The notes below the pieces were generated by a model. It was not told where the DNA came from. It saw only the letters and a list, made by a program, of their open reading frames with translations, and did not search any database. Made by a program: the position numbers and the translations under genes. Positions 6,390 through 8,739 of a stretch of DNA of 8,739 nucleotides are shown here, one piece after another; the first letter of the stretch is position 1, and each line of letters starts with the position of its first letter. Origin of the DNA: Microcaldota archaeon (GTDB lineage: Archaea; Micrarchaeota; Micrarchaeia; Micrarchaeales; Micrarchaeaceae); NCBI GenBank assembly GCA_021785805.1, contig JAJYEJ010000028.1, positions 4,028 through 12,766 on the forward strand, in the 5' to 3' direction.

Positions 6390-6401
6390 CCTCTTCAGAG
6401 G
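6390..6401 (-). promoter_or_regulatory. Small inverted repeat covering the S17 ribosome-binding motif
   Basis: The minus strand reads CCTCTGAAGAGG between rnp1 and S17. CCTC can pair with GAGG across a TGAA loop, and that GAGG is the only good Shine-Dalgarno candidate for S17 (eight bases before the ATG). The stem is only four G/C-rich pairs, so its regulatory meaning is speculative. Confidence 0.3.
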
Positions 6402-6424
6402 AAATTCGCAGGGCGGATTACCTC

Positions 6425-6721
6425 TCAAAGCTTTCTCTTCTTGTAGAATTTCAGGCTCTTTTCAAGTCTTTCATGGGGCCTGAAATCAATCTCCTTGCCT
6501 TCTACAATAAGGTCTTTGCCTCCAGAAACAAATCTGAATGTGGATACTTTCTTCACTAGCCTTTTTATACCTTCCGCTGTCCTGACAGAAAGGGTGTGTT
6601 TCGTCTCATCGATGACCGTGCCGTGTATGCCTATCTGGTCGTGGTCCGAGCTGTTGACCACATCTACCTCTAGGCCGATGAGCTCATGGAGCACTATGTT
6701 CCTGTTGTTTATCCCGGACAT
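6425..6721 (-). CDS. rnp1: RNase P protein component 1 (Rpp29/Pop4 homologue)
   Basis: A 98-residue protein subunit of archaeal RNase P, which trims the 5' leader of pre-tRNA. The diagnostic block NIVLHELIGLEVDVVNSS (8-25) is followed by IGIHGTVIDETKHTLSV (30-46) in the Sm-like barrel, then FRFVSGGKDLIVEGKEI and the C-terminal RPHERLEKSLKFYKKR helix. The open frame extends upstream to 6868, but that part would run through the likely TATA box at 6751-6758. The ATG at 6748 would lie only a few bases from that box. The ATG at 6721 fits both the family N-terminus and a transcript starting near 6728. This gene usually sits just after L29 in archaea; here it heads the operon. Confidence 0.93.
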   Translation of the reverse strand: MSGINNRNIVLHELIGLEVDVVNSSDHDQIGIHGTVIDETKHTLSVRTAEGIKRLVKKVSTFRFVSGGKDLIVEGKEIDFRPHERLEKSLKFYKKRKL

Positions 6722-6750
6722 GCAGTCATCCGCTATTAGGGGGCGCATAG

Positions 6751-6760
6751 TTATAAATAT
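6751..6760. promoter_or_regulatory. TATA-like box in the divergent rnp1 / unknown-gene intergenic region, possibly bidirectional
   Basis: The plus strand reads TTATAAATAT, the minus strand ATATTTATAA; both resemble an archaeal TATA box. Using the usual 23-base offset, the minus-strand reading gives a start near 6728, seven bases before the rnp1 ATG. The plus-strand reading gives a start near 6781, two bases before the ATG at 6783. No other good TATA candidate is visible in the 61-bp region. A purine-rich BRE is not obvious on either side. Confidence 0.55.
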
Positions 6761-6782
6761 CTCCCAGGAAAGAGAGTGAATA

Positions 6783-7382
6783 ATGGAAGGGAAGACGACA
6801 GGGAGGGAATCGACCCCGCAACATCTCCTGAAGGCGCTAAGGGAAAATCCCTCTTTCCAACGGATCACCGCGAAAGAGGATGCAGGCTCACCCGAACCGT
6901 TCCTCCCAAAATGGGGGAAGATCGGGGACCGGCCGGGCGACGGTTACGTCAGAGCACAGCTCCCGGAAGGACCATATACGAAATGGATAAGCAGGCTAAC
7001 CGAGAGCGGCGGATTCAAGAAGTCGGTGGAAAACGCAATAATAGACAGTACAAGAACCGAGGAGTTCTCCGATATGCTAACCATAGAGATAGTATGGGGC
7101 GAATTGGGCCCCAAGTTCGACGTAGCCCCAATCAAGTCGTGCAATACCCATCCCAGGCTGGAAGGCGGATTTCCCAGTTACGACAGCCACAATATCGACA
7201 GGATGGCAGAGGCGGAGCTCCTTGCCACATGCCTTCTCGCCTACCTCCTGAAGCTATACCCTGCCATCGAGGCTTTGGAAAGCGACCCTACGATGTTCTC
7301 CGATTCTGCACCAGGCAACGGATTCTCCACGATAGAGCTTGAAGGGATGAGAAAGCTAAAGGAGACGATGCCAAGGTACTGA
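6783..7382 (+). CDS. Uncharacterised 199-residue soluble protein, divergent from rnp1
   Basis: I do not recognise a family. The frame runs from ATG 6783 to TGA 7380-7382 and encodes a soluble protein with no signal peptide or membrane span. The N-terminal half is rich in Gly, Pro and charged residues (PFLPKWGKIGDRPGDGYV, 39-56). A strand-like part follows (TIEIVWGELGPKFDVAPI, 100-117), then a short segment with CNTHP (120-124) and PSYD (131-134), then a long, probably helical stretch (MAEAELLATCLLAYLLKLYPAIEAL, 141-165). H123 and D134 are spaced as in a JAMM/JAB metalloprotease (H-x10-D), but the first histidine of HxH is Asn and the catalytic glutamate is not identifiable. AGG, ATA and AGA codons match neighbouring genes, which argues for a resident gene. 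A GTGA lies three bases before the ATG. An overlapping frame (6776-7342) reads as unstructured Arg/Gly-rich sequence and is less likely. Confidence 0.75.
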   Translation: MEGKTTGRESTPQHLLKALRENPSFQRITAKEDAGSPEPFLPKWGKIGDRPGDGYVRAQLPEGPYTKWISRLTESGGFKKSVENAIIDSTRTEEFSDMLTIEIVWGELGPKFDVAPIKSCNTHPRLEGGFPSYDSHNIDRMAEAELLATCLLAYLLKLYPAIEALESDPTMFSDSAPGNGFSTIELEGMRKLKETMPRY

Positions 7383-7388
7383 TACGCA

Positions 7389-8615
7389 TTACCTTATTAT
7401 GATACGGTCCGAGACGTTGGCTATCCTGTCGACGTCATATCTGAGGATGTTTCCATATTCCGTCTTTACGAGCATTATGCCGCGCTTAGGGTCTATGTCT
7501 GTCACCCTCCCGATGTACGCTCCGATGTCGTTTATGACCTGCTTGTCCTTCAGCTTGGTGTTGCGCACCACCCTCCTCCTCAGGCCCATGCTAAGCTTGG
7601 ATACCAGGTAACCGATCGTAAGCGTCACCAGGCTGAGCGCTAGGAACTGCCAGAAGTATATCTGCCCTATGATCCAGGCGCTAGCTCCGTACACTATTAT
7701 CACGGTGGCTATCCCAAATCCTATGTATGTGCCCTGCGTTATCGCCCTGTATCTCTGGCGCTTGCTCTCAAGGTCGGTGAGCCTCCCTGCCAGGTACAGC
7801 ACCATGGATATCGGGAGCAGCAGCAGGAATCCCTCGAGCCCATAAGCTGCCAGGGTGAGCGGATCGTTAGCGTACCTGAGCTGCATCGCCCCGGAGTAGC
7901 TCCCCGCTCCCACTATTATGCTTATTATGAAGAATACTATCGCTGCGACATAGAAGACGAAGCTCATCCTATATATGCTGAAGCCCAGCCCCTTGAACGA
8001 GTCCACTATGGCTTCCTCTACCCCGAATCCCTTCGCTATCAGATATAAGCCAACTATCATTACCGGTATCTGCCATCCGTAGTTCAGGTAATAGCTGACC
8101 GCGAAAAGTATGAGCAGGAGTGCGGGTATGCCGAACACTATCCTTGCATAGTGTGGCTCCTTGAGCTTCTCAAGTATGGTGAAGTAGGTGTTCTCTAACT
8201 GCTCCGCCTGTTTCATGCGCACGATGTCCACGCTGTTTACCTTAAGCCTGGATTTGAGTATCGGTAGTATCCTGGAATCGCTCATCCCGTCGGTGACAAG
8301 CACGCAGGAATCCGCCTTGAACTTCTCGAGCACCATGTCAACCTGCCTGGACAGCTCCGAATCGGCTGCGAAGCCTTCCTTCTCCGCCCCAGTGACCGTC
8401 ACCACGGCGGTGGTGAAGCCGGCTTTCTTCAGCTCGTCGAACTTCTTCACCGCCTCGAACATCGTGTTCGAATCAGTGTCCTGTGGGTCCGCAAGGGCCA
8501 GCCTGGCGGCTGCCTTCAGGTTGTCGGTCCTGCCTACGACAGGACCAGTTATCTTGGTCTTCCTATACAGATCGTTATCGATGTCGACAGCAAGGACCAG
8601 TATTCGCTCAGCCAT
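7389..8615 (-). CDS. DUF373 family membrane protein
   Basis: A 408-residue archaeal protein of unknown function. The N-terminal soluble domain (about 1-150) carries the DUF373 pattern: VDIDND (10-15), TGPVVGR (23-29), ALADPQDTDSN (40-50), then VLVTDG (105-110) and IVRMKQAEQLENTYF, with EKLKEPHYARIVFGIP leading into the membrane. About six membrane segments follow: 157-177, 180-196, 217-237, 258-277, 296-316 and 319-340. A basic stretch (GLRRRVVRNTKLKDK) and a short C-terminal beta-rich domain (about 362-408) come after, probably cytoplasmic. The Asp-rich motifs suggest metal or nucleotide binding, but no reaction is established for the family. The ATG at 8615 is preferred; a GTG at 8624 would add three residues. 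The stop is TAA, unlike every other complete gene here. It converges on the unknown gene with six bases between stops. Confidence 0.9.
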   Translation of the reverse strand: MAERILVLAVDIDNDLYRKTKITGPVVGRTDNLKAAARLALADPQDTDSNTMFEAVKKFDELKKAGFTTAVVTVTGAEKEGFAADSELSRQVDMVLEKFKADSCVLVTDGMSDSRILPILKSRLKVNSVDIVRMKQAEQLENTYFTILEKLKEPHYARIVFGIPALLLILFAVSYYLNYGWQIPVMIVGLYLIAKGFGVEEAIVDSFKGLGFSIYRMSFVFYVAAIVFFIISIIVGAGSYSGAMQLRYANDPLTLAAYGLEGFLLLLPISMVLYLAGRLTDLESKRQRYRAITQGTYIGFGIATVIIVYGASAWIIGQIYFWQFLALSLVTLTIGYLVSKLSMGLRRRVVRNTKLKDKQVINDIGAYIGRVTDIDPKRGIMLVKTEYGNILRYDVDRIANVSDRIIIR

Positions 8616-8643
8616 AAAACACACTATAACTGCAGCACCATAG

Positions 8644-8651
8644 AATAAAAA
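8644..8651 (-). promoter_or_regulatory. TATA-like box of the DUF373 gene
   Basis: The minus strand reads CTTTTTATTC just upstream. With the usual offset, transcription would start near 8621, giving a leader of about six bases before the ATG at 8615. No Shine-Dalgarno motif is visible, consistent with a near-leaderless mRNA. Confidence 0.5.
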
Positions 8652-8739
8652 GCTTTCAGTTTTGTTTGGAAGCGGAAGTGAGCTTCACGGATTGAGGGCA
8701 TTCTTGGCAGAACTCCTTTGGCTTCTATGGCCATCACCC

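Noticed and set aside
713..6427. Possible recoding of TGA, given its use in every operon gene
   Set aside because: Each TGA falls at the expected C-terminus of its family, so it acts as a normal stop.
6722..6868. Longer rnp1 reading frame starting at 6868 or 6748
   Set aside because: The extra part overlaps the promoter and the divergent gene, and does not resemble Rpp29; the family motif starts just after the ATG at 6721.
6776..7342. Overlapping plus-strand frame with a 188-residue product
   Set aside because: It is Arg/Gly/Gln-rich without ordered segments, while the frame from 6783 has strand- and helix-like blocks and a better start context.
8676..8692. GTGA-GCT-TCAC inverted repeat upstream of the DUF373 promoter
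   Set aside because: Arms of four bases are expected by chance; there is no second copy to support an operator.
8640..8739. Short frames at the right edge, including a minus-strand segment with FCQECP and one ending SSAKNALNP
   Set aside because: Each is under 35 residues within the window, has no start signal and cannot be told from chance; the stretch may be plain intergenic DNA or the tail of a gene outside.

Overview
The window is archaeal chromosome. Its core is a thirteen-gene ribosomal-protein operon on the minus strand, the archaeal equivalent of the bacterial spc operon. In transcription order, right to left, it reads rnp1 (RNase P protein Rpp29/Pop4), S17, L14, L24, S4e, L5, S14, S8, L6, L32e, L19e, L18, S5. 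The archaeal/eukaryotic-only members (Rpp29, S4e, L32e, L19e) in this order rule out a bacterium. Base composition looks balanced (near half G+C by eye, not counted), and AGG and ATA codons are common throughout. The gene order and compact, overlapping layout would suit a small-genome (DPANN/Micrarchaeota-like) or euryarchaeal-type lineage, but this placement is an inference and was not tested.

Layout. Positions 1-621 (minus) hold the N-terminal 207 residues of a secreted, probably glycosylated surface protein whose 3' end lies outside the window. Positions 622-712 are a short spacer containing the operon's likely 3' end. Positions 713-6721 (minus) are the operon. Most junctions are a few bases or overlaps, and every one of the thirteen genes stops with TGA, often with that TGA embedded in the Shine-Dalgarno-like motif of the next gene. 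Positions 6722-6782 are a divergent promoter region with one TATA-like box. Positions 6783-7382 (plus) encode an uncharacterised 199-residue soluble protein. Positions 7389-8615 (minus) encode a DUF373-family membrane protein, convergent with the unknown gene. Positions 8616-8739 hold the DUF373 promoter and no gene I can support.

How the genes work together. The operon supplies small- and large-subunit ribosomal proteins plus one RNase P subunit, linking ribosome and tRNA-processing supply in one transcript. It is cut short at both ends compared with the usual archaeal cluster: nothing from the S3/L29 half precedes rnp1, and L30, L15 and SecY do not directly follow S5. The two flanking membrane or secreted genes and the unknown gene have no evident functional tie to translation. 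No mobile element, CRISPR array, tRNA or rRNA was seen. The least explained item is the divergent 199-residue gene, which shares the promoter region with rnp1.
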